From Nitrosospira sp. Nl5 (GTDB lineage Bacteria; Pseudomonadota; Gammaproteobacteria; Burkholderiales; Nitrosomonadaceae): 64,000 nucleotides of DNA. The stretch is taken from contig NZ_FMVQ01000011.1 in the NCBI RefSeq assembly GCF_900102495.1, positions 1 through 64,000 on the forward strand, read 5' to 3'. Shown piece by piece: positions 41,709 through 52,083 of this stretch. Both the position numbers and the translations under genes were made by a program. Numbering within the stretch: position 1 is the first letter of the stretch; every line of letters starts with the position of its first letter. The notes under the pieces were generated by a model that was not told the origin of the DNA, did not search any database, and was given only the letters and a program-made list of their open reading frames with translations.

Positions 41709-44084
41709 ATGGAACAACCTGCCGTAATCAAATTCGAATTACCTCAGGACGTGATTGCGCTGGTACCCATGCGCAACGTCGTATTGTTTCCGCATGTATT
41801 GATGCCCATCACGGTCGGTCGCGTAAAGTCGATTGCCGCTGTCGAGCATGCGCTCCAATCCAACGCGCCGGTGGGCATCGTACTGCAGAAAGACGCCGCC
41901 GTCGACGACCCGGGGTTTGATGCGCTTTGCCCTATCGGTACGGTGGCTAATGTCATGCGTCACCTTACCTCGGCCGAAGGGTTGCGCCACGCCGTGTGCC
42001 AGGGGATGGAGCGCTTTCGCATCGAGGAACTGATTGAGGGCTATCCCTTCCTGGCCGCTCGTGTCACCCGTATTGACGGGTCGGAACTGGTATCTACCGA
42101 GGCCGAGGCGCTTGCCATGAAACTGCGCGAACGCGCGGTTGAGATCCTGTCGTTGCTGCCGGGTGTTCCGGCGGAGCTTGCACACGCGCTGCAAGCTACC
42201 CGCGCGCCCTCGCATTTGGCGGATATTACCGCCAGCCTGCTCGATACCGAGGTGAACGAGAAGCAGATGCTGCTTGAAACTGTGAGCACGGAGGAACGGC
42301 TGCGAAAGGTGCTGCAGATACTGTCGCGCCGAATAGAGGTGCTCAGACTGTCGCAGGAAATTGGTGAACGTACGAAGGAGCAACTGGAGGACCGCGAGCG
42401 CAAGTTTCTGTTGCGTGAGCAATTAAAGACGATCCAGAAGGAACTCGGTGAGAGCGACGGCAACGACCAGGAGATTGCGCAGTTGAGCGAGGCGATCGGC
42501 AACGCCGGCATGCCAGACGAAATCGAGGCGCAGGCCCGCAAGGAATTGCAGCGGCTGCAGCGCATGCCTGCGGCGTCGAGCGAATACGGGATGCTCCATA
42601 CTTATCTGGAGTGGATGACAGAGTTGCCTTGGCGACTGGCGCCTGACACACCTATTGACCTGAATGCCGCACGTCAGATTCTCGAAGCCGATCACTTCGG
42701 GCTTGAGCGTGTCAAACAGCGCATTGTCGAGTTCCTGGCGGTACAGAAGCTGAAACCCCAGGGCCGTGCGCCAATTCTATGTTTTGTCGGGCCGCCGGGC
42801 GTGGGCAAGACGTCTCTCGGCCAGAGCATCGCGCGCGCATTGCAACGGCCATTTGTCCGCGTGTCGTTGGGGGGCGTCCACGACGAAGCCGAAATGCGGG
42901 GCCATCGCCGCACTTATATCGGGGCGATGCCGGGAAACATCGTGCAGAGCCTGCGCAAGGCTAGCGTGCGCAACTGTGTCATGATGCTCGACGAGGTCGA
43001 CAAAATGTCGGCCAGTCTCCATGGCGACCCATCAGCCGCGCTGCTGGAAGTGCTGGACCCGGAGCAGAATTCGACTTTTCGCGACAATTATCTGGGTGTG
43101 CCTTTCGACTTGAGCCGTGTCATTTTTATTGCGACAGCGAATGTGATCGATAACGTGCCACCCCCGGTGCGCGACCGTATGGAGATCATCGACTTGCCGG
43201 GCTACACGCAAGAAGAAAAGCTTCAGATTGCGCTGCGCTACCTAGTGAGCCGCCAACGTGAGGCTAACGGCCTGAAAGAAGAGCAGTGCGAAATAACGGT
43301 TGAGGCACTGAACGGCATCATTGCGAATTACACCCGCGAGGCGGGAGTGCGTCAGCTGGAACGCGAGATCGGGCGGGTAATGCGCCATTCGGCCATGCGC
43401 ATTGCCGATGACGAATCCGCGCGGGTACACGTCGATGCCACGGATCTGGACACCATACTTGGTGCTGCGAAATTCGAGCATGAGATCGGGCTACGCACCA
43501 GCCTGCCGGGGGTGGCCACCGGTTTGGCATGGACGCCTGTTGGTGGCGACATTCTTTTCATTGAAGCAACGCGCGTAAGCGGAAACGGACGACTGATTTT
43601 GACCGGGCAGCTAGGCGACGTAATGAAGGAGAGCGCACAGGCTGCTCTTACGCTGGTGAAGGCGCGCGCGGGCGACCTCAATATCCCGGCATCGACGTTC
43701 GATGGTATCGACGTGCATGTGCACGTACCGGCGGGTGCCATTCCAAAAGACGGTCCAAGCGCAGGACTTGCCATGTTCGTAGCGCTCGCTTCGCTTTTTA
43801 CCGATCGGCCGGTACATCATGATGTGGCAATGACGGGTGAAATCAGTCTGCGTGGACTGGTATTACCGGTGGGAGGAATCAAGGAGAAAGTGCTTGCCGC
43901 ACAACGCGCCGGTTTAAAAAGGGTGTTGCTGCCGGCGCGTAATCAGAAAGACCTGCGCGATGTACCCGAAGGGGCGCGAGCTGCATTACAATTTGTCTTG
44001 CTGGAAGCGGTGGATGACGCGATCGAGGCATCGTTGGGACAGCGGGGCATGGGCCGCCCCAGATCCGAGTTCAAACTCGTTTGA
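41709..44084 (+). CDS. lon: ATP-dependent protease Lon
   Basis: 791 residues, full length. N-terminal substrate-binding domain (1-200), AAA+ ATPase with Walker [10 protein letters not shown] (about 360) and Walker [10 protein letters not shown], then the serine protease domain with the Ser-Lys dyad: PKDGPSAG (Ser about 683) and [10 protein letters not shown] (Lys about 725). Lon degrades damaged and regulatory proteins. The only candidate promoter is sigma-70-like, at 41542-41569. It converges with a dioxygenase gene. Confidence 0.97.
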   Translation: MEQPAVIKFELPQDVIALVPMRNVVLFPHVLMPITVGRVKSIAAVEHALQSNAPVGIVLQKDAAVDDPGFDALCPIGTVANVMRHLTSAEGLRHAVCQGMERFRIEELIEGYPFLAARVTRIDGSELVSTEAEALAMKLRERAVEILSLLPGVPAELAHALQATRAPSHLADITASLLDTEVNEKQMLLETVSTEERLRKVLQILSRRIEVLRLSQEIGERTKEQLEDRERKFLLREQLKTIQKELGESDGNDQEIAQLSEAIGNAGMPDEIEAQARKELQRLQRMPAASSEYGMLHTYLEWMTELPWRLAPDTPIDLNAARQILEADHFGLERVKQRIVEFLAVQKLKPQGRAPILCFVGPPGVGKTSLGQSIARALQRPFVRVSLGGVHDEAEMRGHRRTYIGAMPGNIVQSLRKASVRNCVMMLDEVDKMSASLHGDPSAALLEVLDPEQNSTFRDNYLGVPFDLSRVIFIATANVIDNVPPPVRDRMEIIDLPGYTQEEKLQIALRYLVSRQREANGLKEEQCEITVEALNGIIANYTREAGVRQLEREIGRVMRHSAMRIADDESARVHVDATDLDTILGAAKFEHEIGLRTSLPGVATGLAWTPVGGDILFIEATRVSGNGRLILTGQLGDVMKESAQAALTLVKARAGDLNIPASTFDGIDVHVHVPAGAIPKDGPSAGLAMFVALASLFTDRPVHHDVAMTGEISLRGLVLPVGGIKEKVLAAQRAGLKRVLLPARNQKDLRDVPEGARAALQFVLLEAVDDAIEASLGQRGMGRPRSEFKLV

Positions 44085-44137
44085 GTATGGGGAATGGCAG
44101 GAAATTGTTCCCTGACATCTTTTCCAGGTAGTCTCGT

Positions 44138-44839
44138 TCAGCCTAATTCAAGCCCGACATCGAACGTGCCGTCATAGCCCTGGTCTGTCTTGACGAGTGA
44201 GATCATTAACCGATTCCCCCCTTTCCGGAAAATGCTGTCCCCTTCATTTTTCGGTGCGCGTGGACCTCTGCTTGCATACGGCGGCTGTGTATAGACTTGA
44301 TCCGTAATCGAGTCATTGAAGTAGATCTGCGACGTAAACTCAATCCCCCGCATATATCGGGGATCGGTACGGATCTTGAAATGGATATGAACAGTTCTCC
44401 CTGGATACCATCCGGGATAAATAGTGATAAACCGCACGCTGCCATTCGCATCCGTTATCTGATATCCGCGCAGAAATTTTTTTCCGAGCGTATTAAAACC
44501 GCTATCCATAACGTCCGAATAGACTCCGTGCGCGTCACAATGCCAGACGTCCACATAAGCGCCAGGTAGCGGTTTGCAAACGGTTCCGCTGACGGTGTAA
44601 ACGCGAAATTCGAGTGCGAGCGGCACTCCTTCTTTTATCGAACCGTCGGAGGGGTCGGACCGGATATCCGAGCGCTGCAGGCGCTCATCCACAAAATAGG
44701 GGCCTTCAGTCTGCTGGGGGGTGACGACGCACGAAAACATCCTTTGACCTACCTTCGCGCCGGAATCAGCATGGGAGTATCCAGTAAGCATATTTATTCC
44801 AGTTGCGCCGAGCACGGTGAGCATTTTGCGTCGATTCAT
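44138..44839 (-). CDS. intradiol ring-cleavage dioxygenase-like, Tat-type signal
   Basis: 233 residues from ATG 44837-44839 (a TTG upstream adds 5). The N-terminus MNRRKMLTVLGATG has the twin-arginine RRKML pattern and a hydrophobic stretch, suggesting export of a folded, iron-containing enzyme. The intradiol core is visible: GPYFVDERLQRSDIR, VDVWHCDAHGVYSD (Tyr ligand) and YPGWYPGRTVHIHFK (Tyr and two His ligands). The best-known relatives open catechol or protocatechuate rings between the hydroxyls. There is no other aromatic-degradation gene in the window, so the substrate is open. Confidence 0.85.
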   Translation of the reverse strand: MNRRKMLTVLGATGINMLTGYSHADSGAKVGQRMFSCVVTPQQTEGPYFVDERLQRSDIRSDPSDGSIKEGVPLALEFRVYTVSGTVCKPLPGAYVDVWHCDAHGVYSDVMDSGFNTLGKKFLRGYQITDANGSVRFITIYPGWYPGRTVHIHFKIRTDPRYMRGIEFTSQIYFNDSITDQVYTQPPYASRGPRAPKNEGDSIFRKGGNRLMISLVKTDQGYDGTFDVGLELG

Positions 44840-44978
44840 AAGATTTTCCGGCAATAATCAGCATCCTGCTGTCTACTACGGGTTATACAGGGACGAGGCT
44901 GCCGACATTGTGCAAATCACTTGAGTTTGATGATACTCTCGCTCTCGAAGTTCCTGAAGTCGAAAATAATCCCTAACA

Positions 44979-45605
44979 CTATGAATCTGAGGTGCCACCT
45001 GTTCCCGCACTGGAGCGACAGCTGGCTGAGAGTTTGCTCAACAAATTGTTTTTTACCGACGGCCACTCGTGCTGAAGTATTGAATAGACAACGGTATCGC
45101 GGATTGACCCATCGGGCATTCTTTGATGGCTGCGTAAAATCCCGTCTTGTTTTGCGCCCAGTCTTTCAATTGCGGTTCTAGACGCCTGATTAAAATAGTG
45201 TGTTCTGAACTCTACCGCAATAGCTTCTTTCTGCTCGAAGGCATGTTGCAGTAACAGCAATTTACTTTCGGTATTGACGCCTGTTTTACACACTGATTTT
45301 GCATACCAGGTATAACCAAGCATCGGCCTTTTATTTATCCCGTCAACGTTATAAAAACGTGTTGTGCCGACGATCCTGTTTGTATTGTTGAGCTCGATGG
45401 CAAATGCAATATTTCCTTTTTCTGCATCTTCAATCGCACCGATCACGTAGTTTTCCATTTGGTCCGGCGACGGAACACTTGCAAACCAGAGTTTCCAAAA
45501 CTCTCCGTCCATCACCGCGGCCTTTAAAGGGTCGATGTGATGAATCTGCAAAGGGACAAGCGCTACAAGTTCTCCCCGCAATTCTATCGATTCAAGCCAG
45601 CTCAT
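44979..45605 (-). CDS. GNAT family N-acetyltransferase (RimJ/RimL type)
   Basis: 208 residues. GNAT pattern of the RimL/spermidine-acetyltransferase group: LRGELVALVPLQIHHIDPL, FWKLWFASVPSPDQMENYV, AFAIELNNTNRIVGTTRFYNVD, then LGYTWYAKSVCKTGVNTESKLLLLQHAFEQ and FNQASRTAIERLGAKQDGILR. The usual Q/RxxGxA acetyl-CoA loop is replaced by CKTGVNTES, which is the RimL-type variation. The C-terminal 30 residues are Ser-rich and untypical. Substrate unknown. Confidence 0.8.
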   Translation of the reverse strand: MSWLESIELRGELVALVPLQIHHIDPLKAAVMDGEFWKLWFASVPSPDQMENYVIGAIEDAEKGNIAFAIELNNTNRIVGTTRFYNVDGINKRPMLGYTWYAKSVCKTGVNTESKLLLLQHAFEQKEAIAVEFRTHYFNQASRTAIERLGAKQDGILRSHQRMPDGSIRDTVVYSILQHEWPSVKNNLLSKLSASCRSSAGTGGTSDS

Positions 45606-45784
45606 TCCTTTGTTCCCGCCACAAACGTATTTTCGAGATCAATTAGCCTCCTTATACGGATTTAATATCTATCTTACCTGGTCCTTCAGTTGATTCTTTC
45701 GGCCCTCCAGGTTGCGAGGGCAGAGATGCTCTACAACCATCGTATACAAATTGCTTCATCCGGTTGAATGGGGAGTAACCTCTC

Positions 45785-46333
45785 TTAAAACATCGGTTTC
45801 TTCTTGGCCGAGTTATAACGTTTGACTCCGCCCATGATTTCAGCTTTGGCCTCCTTGACGCCAACCCAACCATTTATCTTGACCCATTTGCCTACTTCCA
45901 AATCCTTATAGTGAGCGAAGAAATGTGCGATCTGCGAGCGCACCAGTTCCGGCAGATCGTCGTAAGATTTCTTTTTTCGATAGAGGCCGCATAGCTTGTC
46001 AATCGGCACGGCTAATACCTTGGCGTCTTCACCGGCTTCATCAGTCATCCTTAACATGCCCAGCGGTCTGCAACGCACGACCACGCCGGAAATAAGCGGA
46101 ACCGGCGAGATCACCAGCACATCCACCGGGTCTCCATCTTTCGACAGTGTGTGGGGGATATAACCGTAGTTACATGGGTAGTGCATCGACGTAGACATGA
46201 AACGGTCCACAAACATCGCGCCGGTTTCCTTGTCCACTTCGTACTTGATGGGATCGGCGTTCATAGGTATTTCTATGATGACATTGAAATCATCAGGCAG
46301 GTCACGGCCAGAATTCACCCGGTCGAGATTCAT
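45785..46333 (-). CDS. ppa: inorganic pyrophosphatase (family I)
   Basis: 182 residues. Conserved family I residues are seen: [43 protein letters not shown] (the DGDPxD metal-binding signature, about 67-72) and KVLAVP, KDLE and KWVKINGW. It hydrolyses pyrophosphate to drive biosynthesis. AGGAA lies 5-9 bases before the ATG. It is divergent from the alpha/beta hydrolase gene, 77 bases apart. A GCCCTC/GAGGGC hairpin (about 45704-45723) downstream lacks a U-run. Confidence 0.96.
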   Translation of the reverse strand: MNLDRVNSGRDLPDDFNVIIEIPMNADPIKYEVDKETGAMFVDRFMSTSMHYPCNYGYIPHTLSKDGDPVDVLVISPVPLISGVVVRCRPLGMLRMTDEAGEDAKVLAVPIDKLCGLYRKKKSYDDLPELVRSQIAHFFAHYKDLEVGKWVKINGWVGVKEAKAEIMGGVKRYNSAKKKPMF

Positions 46334-46410
46334 TTGCGTTCCTATTTCTGGTGGCTGAAAAACGGCTATTATAACTACTGCGAGTTGGGGGGATTAACCA
46401 ATTTCCAGCC

Positions 46411-47241
46411 TTGAGCATGTTGCTTCATTTAACCATTATGGCTGCAATCGCCTATATCGGCTCGGTACTGATGATATTCTTTTCTCAGGCTAGCCTTATC
46501 TACTATCCGGAAACCGGGCGAAATCCCATCTCCACGCCCGATTACGCTGGGCTTGCGTATGAGTCTGTGGAAATTTCCACCGCCGACGGCGAAAACCTGC
46601 ATGGCTGGTTTGTGCCTGCGCCTTCCGCGAAAGGAACGGTGCTGTTCTTTCACGGTAACGCCGGTAACATTTCCCATCGCATGGAATATCTGCTGATGTT
46701 TCATCGGCTCGGTTACAGCACATTTATTTTTGATTATCGCGGCTACGGTCATAGCACCGGCTCGCCCTCGGAGTCAGGTACTTATCTCGATGCCCAGGCA
46801 GCATGGCGTTATCTTGCCGACGCAAGAAGTATCCCGCCCCCCCATATTTTGCTGTTTGGGGAGTCCCTTGGCGGAGCGGTGGCGGCATGGCTTGCGATAA
46901 ACGAAAAGCCTGGAGCGCTGGTATTGGCATCGGCATTCACCTCGGTACCGGACATGGCGGCAAAAATCTATCCCTTTCTGCCAGTGCGCCTGCTGTCCCG
47001 TTTCGACTACAACACACTTGAGTATTTGCAGTCCGTTACTTGCCCGGTATTTATCGCGCATAGTCCGCAGGATGAAATTGTGCCATTCGCGCATGGCCGA
47101 ACGTTATATGAGGCAGCACCGGAGCCGAAACGGTTCCTGGAGTTGCAGGGTGGCCACAACAGCGGTTTCATTTTCATGCAGGAGGATTGGGTAAAGGCGC
47201 TGGGAGAATTTATGGACACGCACCTGGGCGCCTCGCGATAA
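46411..47241 (+). CDS. alpha/beta hydrolase (ABHD13/serine aminopeptidase-like)
   Basis: 276 residues with an N-terminal membrane anchor (about 1-25: LLHLTIMAAIAYIGSVLMIFF). The hydrolase fold has the oxyanion motif FFHGNAGNISHRM, nucleophile elbow LLFGESLGGAVAAW (Ser), an Asp in HSPQDEIVPF and the final His in QGGHNSGF. The order Ser-Asp-His fits. The substrate is unknown; relatives include monoacylglycerol lipase-like and peptidase-like enzymes. The start is TTG 46411 or ATG 46417. It is 61 bases before the GDPD gene. Confidence 0.87.
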   Translation: MSMLLHLTIMAAIAYIGSVLMIFFSQASLIYYPETGRNPISTPDYAGLAYESVEISTADGENLHGWFVPAPSAKGTVLFFHGNAGNISHRMEYLLMFHRLGYSTFIFDYRGYGHSTGSPSESGTYLDAQAAWRYLADARSIPPPHILLFGESLGGAVAAWLAINEKPGALVLASAFTSVPDMAAKIYPFLPVRLLSRFDYNTLEYLQSVTCPVFIAHSPQDEIVPFAHGRTLYEAAPEPKRFLELQGGHNSGFIFMQEDWVKALGEFMDTHLGASR

Positions 47242-47302
47242 TATGGATGCCGGAGATGCAATATCGGATGCAACAAGTTCGCCGAATGGTTGGGAATAAG
47301 TC

Positions 47303-47965
47303 ATGTTGGTAATAGCTCACCGTGGTTACCACGTCGCGGTTCCTGAAAATACCATGGCTGCCTTCGACGCCGCGGTGACGGTTGGTGTGAACGGTATTGA
47401 AACCGATGTGCGCATCAGCCGCGACGGCTTGCCGGTGCTGGTCCATGACCGTGTTATTGCATCCGGACAGGCGGTGGCAGATCTTACTCGGAGTGAAATT
47501 CAGCAGGATGTCGGTCATGCGATACCGACTCTGGATGAAGCGCTGGAGCACTTTTCGGGTATTTTATGGAATATCGAAATCAAGACTGCGACGGCACTGC
47601 CCTCGGTAATAAGCGTCCTTGAAAGGCATCAAGCCAACCACCGCGTTGTGGTTACCTCTTTTCGCCACGATCTGGTTGCAGTCTGTGCATCCTCGCTTAA
47701 AGTCAACTGCGGCTTAGTGGTAGCCCATCGGCCGGGGACACTCAATTCCTTGCTGGCTGACTTTAACTGTAACGGCAATCCCAGGATCAACCATATTGTG
47801 TGGAATTATGATGTTTTGGATGACAGCCTGTTGAAACAGACGGCGATGGATGGCTTTCGCAATTTTGTTTATGGTCCGATGACGAAAGTCGAGCACGACC
47901 ATTGCAGGGAGTTGGGGGTGGACGGCGTGATTACCGACTATCCGCTTTTGGCACAGAACGCATAG
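47303..47965 (+). CDS. glycerophosphodiester phosphodiesterase family protein
   Basis: 220 residues beginning with the GDPD catalytic segment: AHRGYHVAVPENTMAAFDAA (the HR...ENT motif), GIETDVRISRDGLPVLVHD (Glu and Asp metal ligands and the second His). The C-terminal VDGVITDYPLL strand closes the barrel. It hydrolyses glycerophosphodiesters such as glycerophosphocholine. GGGAA lies 6 bases before the ATG. It probably shares a transcript with the preceding hydrolase. Confidence 0.92.
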   Translation: MLVIAHRGYHVAVPENTMAAFDAAVTVGVNGIETDVRISRDGLPVLVHDRVIASGQAVADLTRSEIQQDVGHAIPTLDEALEHFSGILWNIEIKTATALPSVISVLERHQANHRVVVTSFRHDLVAVCASSLKVNCGLVVAHRPGTLNSLLADFNCNGNPRINHIVWNYDVLDDSLLKQTAMDGFRNFVYGPMTKVEHDHCRELGVDGVITDYPLLAQNA

Positions 47966-48109
47966 CCTGTTCCGTATCGCATATTCCTGAACGAGCAGGC
48001 TTGTAAGGACAGAGAGCGTTTCGATCATGCTTGACGGAACAGATTGCGGTTAGAGCCCCCTCCGGGTCGCTGCAGACGTTTAGCGGCTGGCCATTGCAAC
48101 CCACCGTGC

Positions 48110-49576
48110 TTACTTCACAATCTTGAGAATCTGGCCAGAAACCGGTTCGCCGTTGGGATACTGCCCGTTGAGCAAGCGCAAGTAATTTTCCGCATTCTGT
48201 CCTAAAGGAGACGTCCTAGCGAGTCCGGCGTAACTCGTCCCCTTCGTTGCAGTGATGGTCCTGATTTCAAGCGCTCTGATGGATTTCTGCTCCGCATCGG
48301 TAAGCGGCCGGAAGCTGTTAATCGCACTGGTGATCACCGGTAGATGGCGATCGAATGCGTCGGGAGAGGTGCTGCCGCCAGCCAGCACATACGCCTTGTT
48401 GTCGTGGTAAATGACACCCGCCTTGAATGGCTTGCCATCCTGAGCGGTGGAGGTGACCATGGCGATGGGCAGCCCATTGCTGGTGGTGGATACAATTTCG
48501 CTGGAGAATTCGAGGCGAAAGCGTTGACGGGCGAGGTCAGCCGGGGAGTTTTCGGGGTTTCCGATAAGACTCAGCTGCATCATTCCATCCCCCTCGGGAC
48601 TTAGCGCCACCACTTTATCCGGTTGATTGCGTATTCGCCACCCGGGGGGAAACGACAAGGTAAAATCTAATTCCTTGTGTTGGAAGGTATTGCCTCGAAT
48701 AATTCCCTGGACCGCGCTGTCGCCGAAAGCCATGCCTTCAGTTTGCCGCAAGAATTCTGCCCGACGATCATCCATGATGGCACCCGGTACGATGTACTGC
48801 TTGGCTTCACCCACCACCTCCTGCAAGCGGGTGTCATTGTCGGGATGGGTGGCAAAAATGCCGTGATAGCGGCGCGGCTCGCGTCCTTCCTGCTTGGCGA
48901 CTTCAATATCAAATAATTCCTGGTTTTTGAGCACGCCGATAACTCTGATCATTGCCTGCGGATCATAACCGCTACGCGCCAGGTATTCTGCCCCCAAACG
49001 ATCAGCCTCCAATTCGTGGCTGCGGCCATAGCCCGACAAGAGCGCATTATTGGCAAGCCCCATAAGACTTTGCGCGGCTTGCCCACCCAGCTGCGGGACA
49101 AATACGCCTAAAAGCAGGGTGCCAATATTAGCGGCAGTCGAGGCGCTGTATTGCTGCACACTGTGGCGTGCTGTGACATGGGCGATTTCGTGCCCTAGCA
49201 CAGCAGCAAGCTCTGCCTCGGAATTAAGATAAGCGAGAATACCACGCGTGACATAAATATAACCACCAGGTAGCGCAAACGCGTTAACCTGAGGACTGTC
49301 GACAACGGTAAAATGATAATCAAGCTTGGGGCGATGGCTCTTTTTTGCGAGTTTTTGCCCGATCTCATTGACATACTTTTGCAGGACAGGTAAATCGTCG
49401 TAAACAGCGTATGCTTTGCTTACCTCGGCGGCTACCTGCCGTCCCTTGCGCATTTCGTCGGCTTCCGACATGAGAGTGAAGTTCCGGTTGCCGGTAACCG
49501 GGTTAACCGCGCAACCAGCGAATAGAAGCATGCCACCGAGCGCAAGGGTGAATCTAAGTGTGGATGCCGTCCTCAT
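48110..49576 (-). CDS. M48 family metalloprotease, lipoprotein
   Basis: 488 residues. Lipoprotein signal with lipobox LLFAGC (Cys about 22), then the M48 domain with zinc motif HEIAHVTARH (about 130) and the third ligand in RSHELEADRLGAEYL. The C-terminal 230 residues are a separate domain (LDFTLSFPPGWRIRNQ) ending in a LysM-like strand (LGQNAENYLRLLNGQYPN). Relatives such as BepA and LoiP degrade or help fold outer-membrane proteins. It lies downstream of rpmE after a terminator, so it probably has its own promoter. Confidence 0.92.
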   Translation of the reverse strand: MRTASTLRFTLALGGMLLFAGCAVNPVTGNRNFTLMSEADEMRKGRQVAAEVSKAYAVYDDLPVLQKYVNEIGQKLAKKSHRPKLDYHFTVVDSPQVNAFALPGGYIYVTRGILAYLNSEAELAAVLGHEIAHVTARHSVQQYSASTAANIGTLLLGVFVPQLGGQAAQSLMGLANNALLSGYGRSHELEADRLGAEYLARSGYDPQAMIRVIGVLKNQELFDIEVAKQEGREPRRYHGIFATHPDNDTRLQEVVGEAKQYIVPGAIMDDRRAEFLRQTEGMAFGDSAVQGIIRGNTFQHKELDFTLSFPPGWRIRNQPDKVVALSPEGDGMMQLSLIGNPENSPADLARQRFRLEFSSEIVSTTSNGLPIAMVTSTAQDGKPFKAGVIYHDNKAYVLAGGSTSPDAFDRHLPVITSAINSFRPLTDAEQKSIRALEIRTITATKGTSYAGLARTSPLGQNAENYLRLLNGQYPNGEPVSGQILKIVK

Positions 49577-49601
49577 AACATGTCTTGACTGCTGAAAATA
49601 T

Positions 49602-49626
49602 AAAAGGCAGCTCGAAGCTGCCCTTT
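49602..49626 (-). terminator. intrinsic terminator after rpmE
   Basis: On the minus strand AAAG-GGCAGCT-TCG-AGCTGCC-TTTT, a 7-bp stem and a short U-run, lying 27 bases after the rpmE stop codon and 26 before the start codon of the M48 gene. Confidence 0.85.
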
Positions 49627-49652
49627 GTCGTCGTTGATAACCTGTAAACGAT

Positions 49653-49877
49653 TTAAGCCGTCGCCTGTTTTTCTACCTTTTTTCCGTATTTCTGGCGAAA
49701 CTTCTCGACCCGCCCGGCGGTGTCAACAATTTTCTGTTTGCCGGTGTAGAACGGATGACAGACCGAGCACACTTCGATATGCAAAGGCTTGCCCATGGTT
49801 GAACGGGTCTGGAACGTATTGCCGCAACTGCAGGTCACCGTGATTTCCCGATATTCTGGATGAATGTCTGTTTTCAT
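49653..49877 (-). CDS. rpmE: 50S ribosomal protein L31 (zinc-binding form)
   Basis: 74 residues starting [19 protein letters not shown]. The zinc ligands CxCG (17-19) and [13 protein letters not shown] are intact, so this is the C-plus form. The end KFRQKYGKK is typical. AAGGA lies 8 bases before the ATG. rho-rpmE is a conserved order in Betaproteobacteria. Confidence 0.97.
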   Translation of the reverse strand: MKTDIHPEYREITVTCSCGNTFQTRSTMGKPLHIEVCSVCHPFYTGKQKIVDTAGRVEKFRQKYGKKVEKQATA

Positions 49878-50017
49878 GATTCGTGTCCTTGATCTGTATC
49901 CGTCCGGCAGGGCTGCGAAACGGAAAGGCGCATATTATCCTTTAATCCGGAAGGGGTTGCAACAAACAACGCATCTGTTACGATCTTTTGGCAAAGACTA
50001 AATTTTTTAACCTGACT

Positions 50018-51277
50018 TTACACACGCCGCATCGAGTCAAAGAAATCCGCATTGTTTTTTGTGGCCTTGATCTTGTCGAGCAAGAACTCCATTGCATCCA
50101 TGTCATCCATCGGATAGAGCAGCTTGCGTAGCACCCAGATTTTCTGTAACACGTCCGGCTTGATGAGCAACTCCTCCTTGCGTGTGCCGGAGCGGTTGAC
50201 GTTGATCGCAGGATAGGTGCGTTTTTCCGCCATGCGCCGATCGAGATGGATTTCCATGTTGCCGGTGCCTTTGAACTCCTCGTAGATCACATCATCCATA
50301 CGCGAGCCGGTATCCACCAGCGCGGTGGCGATAATGGTAAGGGAACCGCCTTCTTCAATGTTGCGTGCGGCGCCAAAAAAACGCTTGGGGCGCTGTAATG
50401 CGTTGGCATCGACACCGCCGGTCAATACCTTTCCTGACGCGGGTACCACTGTATTGTATGCACGCGCCAGACGGGTAATCGAGTCCAGCAGTATCACCAC
50501 GTCCTTCTTGTGCTCCACCAGTCGCTTGGCTTTTTCGATCACCATGTCGGCGACTTGCACGTGGCGTACCGCAGGCTCATCGAAAGTGGAGGAGACGACC
50601 TCTCCTCTGACCGAACGGATCATCTCGGTAACCTCTTCCGGGCGCTCGTCTATCAGCAGCACCATCAGGATAACATCGGGATGATTGGCGGCGATCGCAT
50701 GCGCGATATGCTGCAGCATAACGGTTTTTCCCGATTTGGGACTCGCTACCAGCAAGCCGCGCTGTCCCTTGCCGATAGGGGCAATGAGATCAATGATACG
50801 GCTGGTGACGTTCTCCTCGGCTTTGATGTCACGTTCAAGCAGCAGTCGTTGGGTAGGAAAAAGCGGGGTGAGGTTTTCAAACAGAATTTTATGCTTGGAA
50901 TGTTCCGGTGGCTCATTGTTAACCTTGTCCACCTTAACCAGTGCGAAGTAGCGTTCCCCATCCTTTGGCGTACGAATTTCGCCTTCTATCGAATCGCCGG
51001 TATGGAGGTTGAAGCGCCTGATCTGGCTGGGAGAAACATAAATGTCATCGGGCCCCGCCAGGTACGACGTATCTGGCGATCGTAGGAATCCGAAGCCGTC
51101 CTGCAGCACTTCCAATGTGCCTTCGCCAAAAATACTCTCTCCTTTTCGCGCCTGGTTTTTCAGTAGCGCAAAAATGAGATCCTGTTTTCGCAGACGGTTG
51201 GCGCCGTCTATTTCATTGGCGATGGCCATTTCTACCAGTTCGGTGACATGAAAATTCTTGAGATCGGATAAGTGCAT
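50018..51277 (-). CDS. rho: transcription termination factor Rho
   Basis: 419 residues, the standard length. RNA-binding OB domain at the N-terminus ([17 protein letters not shown], then [16 protein letters not shown]), Walker [12 protein letters not shown] (about 180), Walker [17 protein letters not shown] and the R-loop/Q-loop region [20 protein letters not shown]. The hexameric helicase releases RNA from stalled polymerase. A 142-base leader separates it from trxA, possibly used for autoregulation. Confidence 0.98.
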   Translation of the reverse strand: MHLSDLKNFHVTELVEMAIANEIDGANRLRKQDLIFALLKNQARKGESIFGEGTLEVLQDGFGFLRSPDTSYLAGPDDIYVSPSQIRRFNLHTGDSIEGEIRTPKDGERYFALVKVDKVNNEPPEHSKHKILFENLTPLFPTQRLLLERDIKAEENVTSRIIDLIAPIGKGQRGLLVASPKSGKTVMLQHIAHAIAANHPDVILMVLLIDERPEEVTEMIRSVRGEVVSSTFDEPAVRHVQVADMVIEKAKRLVEHKKDVVILLDSITRLARAYNTVVPASGKVLTGGVDANALQRPKRFFGAARNIEEGGSLTIIATALVDTGSRMDDVIYEEFKGTGNMEIHLDRRMAEKRTYPAINVNRSGTRKEELLIKPDVLQKIWVLRKLLYPMDDMDAMEFLLDKIKATKNNADFFDSMRRV

Positions 51278-51419
51278 GGACGGAATTCGTGGGTGAAAAG
51301 ACAGGGGCGTAAAGCGTCAGAAAACGTTGGGGGAATGCGATGGGGCGGAACAAGAATTAGAAGCGGTGAATCTAATCGGATTCCGCTTTAGGGAGGCGGT
51401 GACTATAAGGTTAGCGAGT

Positions 51420-51746
51420 TTAGATGTGGCTGTCAATAAAAGCCGTCAACTGGGATTTGGATAGAGCGCCGACTTTGGTCGCCTCAATGTTGCCGTTCTT
51501 GAACAGCATCAGAGTGGGGATGCCACGGATACCGTATTTCGGCGGCGTAGCCTGGTTCTCGTCTATATTGAGTTTTGCTACCTTGAGGCGCTCTCCGTAT
51601 TCCTTGGCAACTTCGTCCAGGATGGGTGCGATCATCTTGCACGGTCCACACCATTCCGCCCAATAATCCACGAGCACGGGAACGGGTGACTGTAGTACTT
51701 CGGCTTCAAATGTTCCATCGGAAACGTAATGGATATGCTGGTTCAT
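51420..51746 (-). CDS. trxA: thioredoxin 1
   Basis: 108 residues from ATG 51744-51746 beginning [18 protein letters not shown]. Active site WCGPCK (Cys33, Cys36), then the cis-proline stretch [15 protein letters not shown]. It is the general protein-disulfide reductase of the cytosol. GAGAG lies about 4-8 bases before this ATG; a longer frame adds 16 residues and is less likely. trxA-rho-rpmE order is conserved. See the upstream region for possible promoter elements. Confidence 0.96.
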   Translation of the reverse strand: MNQHIHYVSDGTFEAEVLQSPVPVLVDYWAEWCGPCKMIAPILDEVAKEYGERLKVAKLNIDENQATPPKYGIRGIPTLMLFKNGNIEATKVGALSKSQLTAFIDSHI

Positions 51747-52083
51747 GGGGCTCTCGTTCAAAGGTTGATATATTCGGCTGATGACGCGCCGCAAAGCGGA
51801 GGTATATAGTCGCTATATGGCGGAATCGGTCAGAATGGATCTACAGGGTAACAGAAATTACGTGCTGGAGAAATTGCGTACTTTCACAGCCTCATATGCT
51901 AGCGAAAAAATCTGCGAAAGGAAAGTATCACATTATAATCCATTATAACCAGGGCGGAGAAAAAATGCTGCAAGATTAGCATATGCGTTGAGTCAGCGAG
52001 TCAGCGTGAGGAAAAATATCGTTTGAGGATCTCATATCGGAAGCGAATAAGTCCCATGATATATTCCGCTGCTCCCGTCCGCA
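51747..52083. other. trxA-glnS intergenic region
   Basis: 337 bases with no convincing gene. On the minus strand it holds two closely spaced TATAAT-like boxes (51932-51937 and 51942-51947, direct repeats of CATTATAA on the plus strand), candidates for trxA -10 elements, but no good -35 box at 16-18 bases. A perfect inverted repeat ATATAG-TCG-CTATAT (51804-51818) lies 58-72 bases before the trxA ATG and might be an operator. glnS ends at 52084 without an obvious terminator. Confidence 0.5.

Noticed and set aside
41739-42422. 227-codon minus-strand frame opposite the start of lon
   Set aside because: Antisense shadow of a fully conserved coding region; Leu/Gln/Arg-rich composition typical of such shadows and no ribosome site.
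47967-48042. 9-bp inverted repeat CTGTTCCGT/ACGGAACAG between the GDPD and M48 genes
   Set aside because: Widely spaced and short, no poly-U, and the convergent gap gives no other sign of function.
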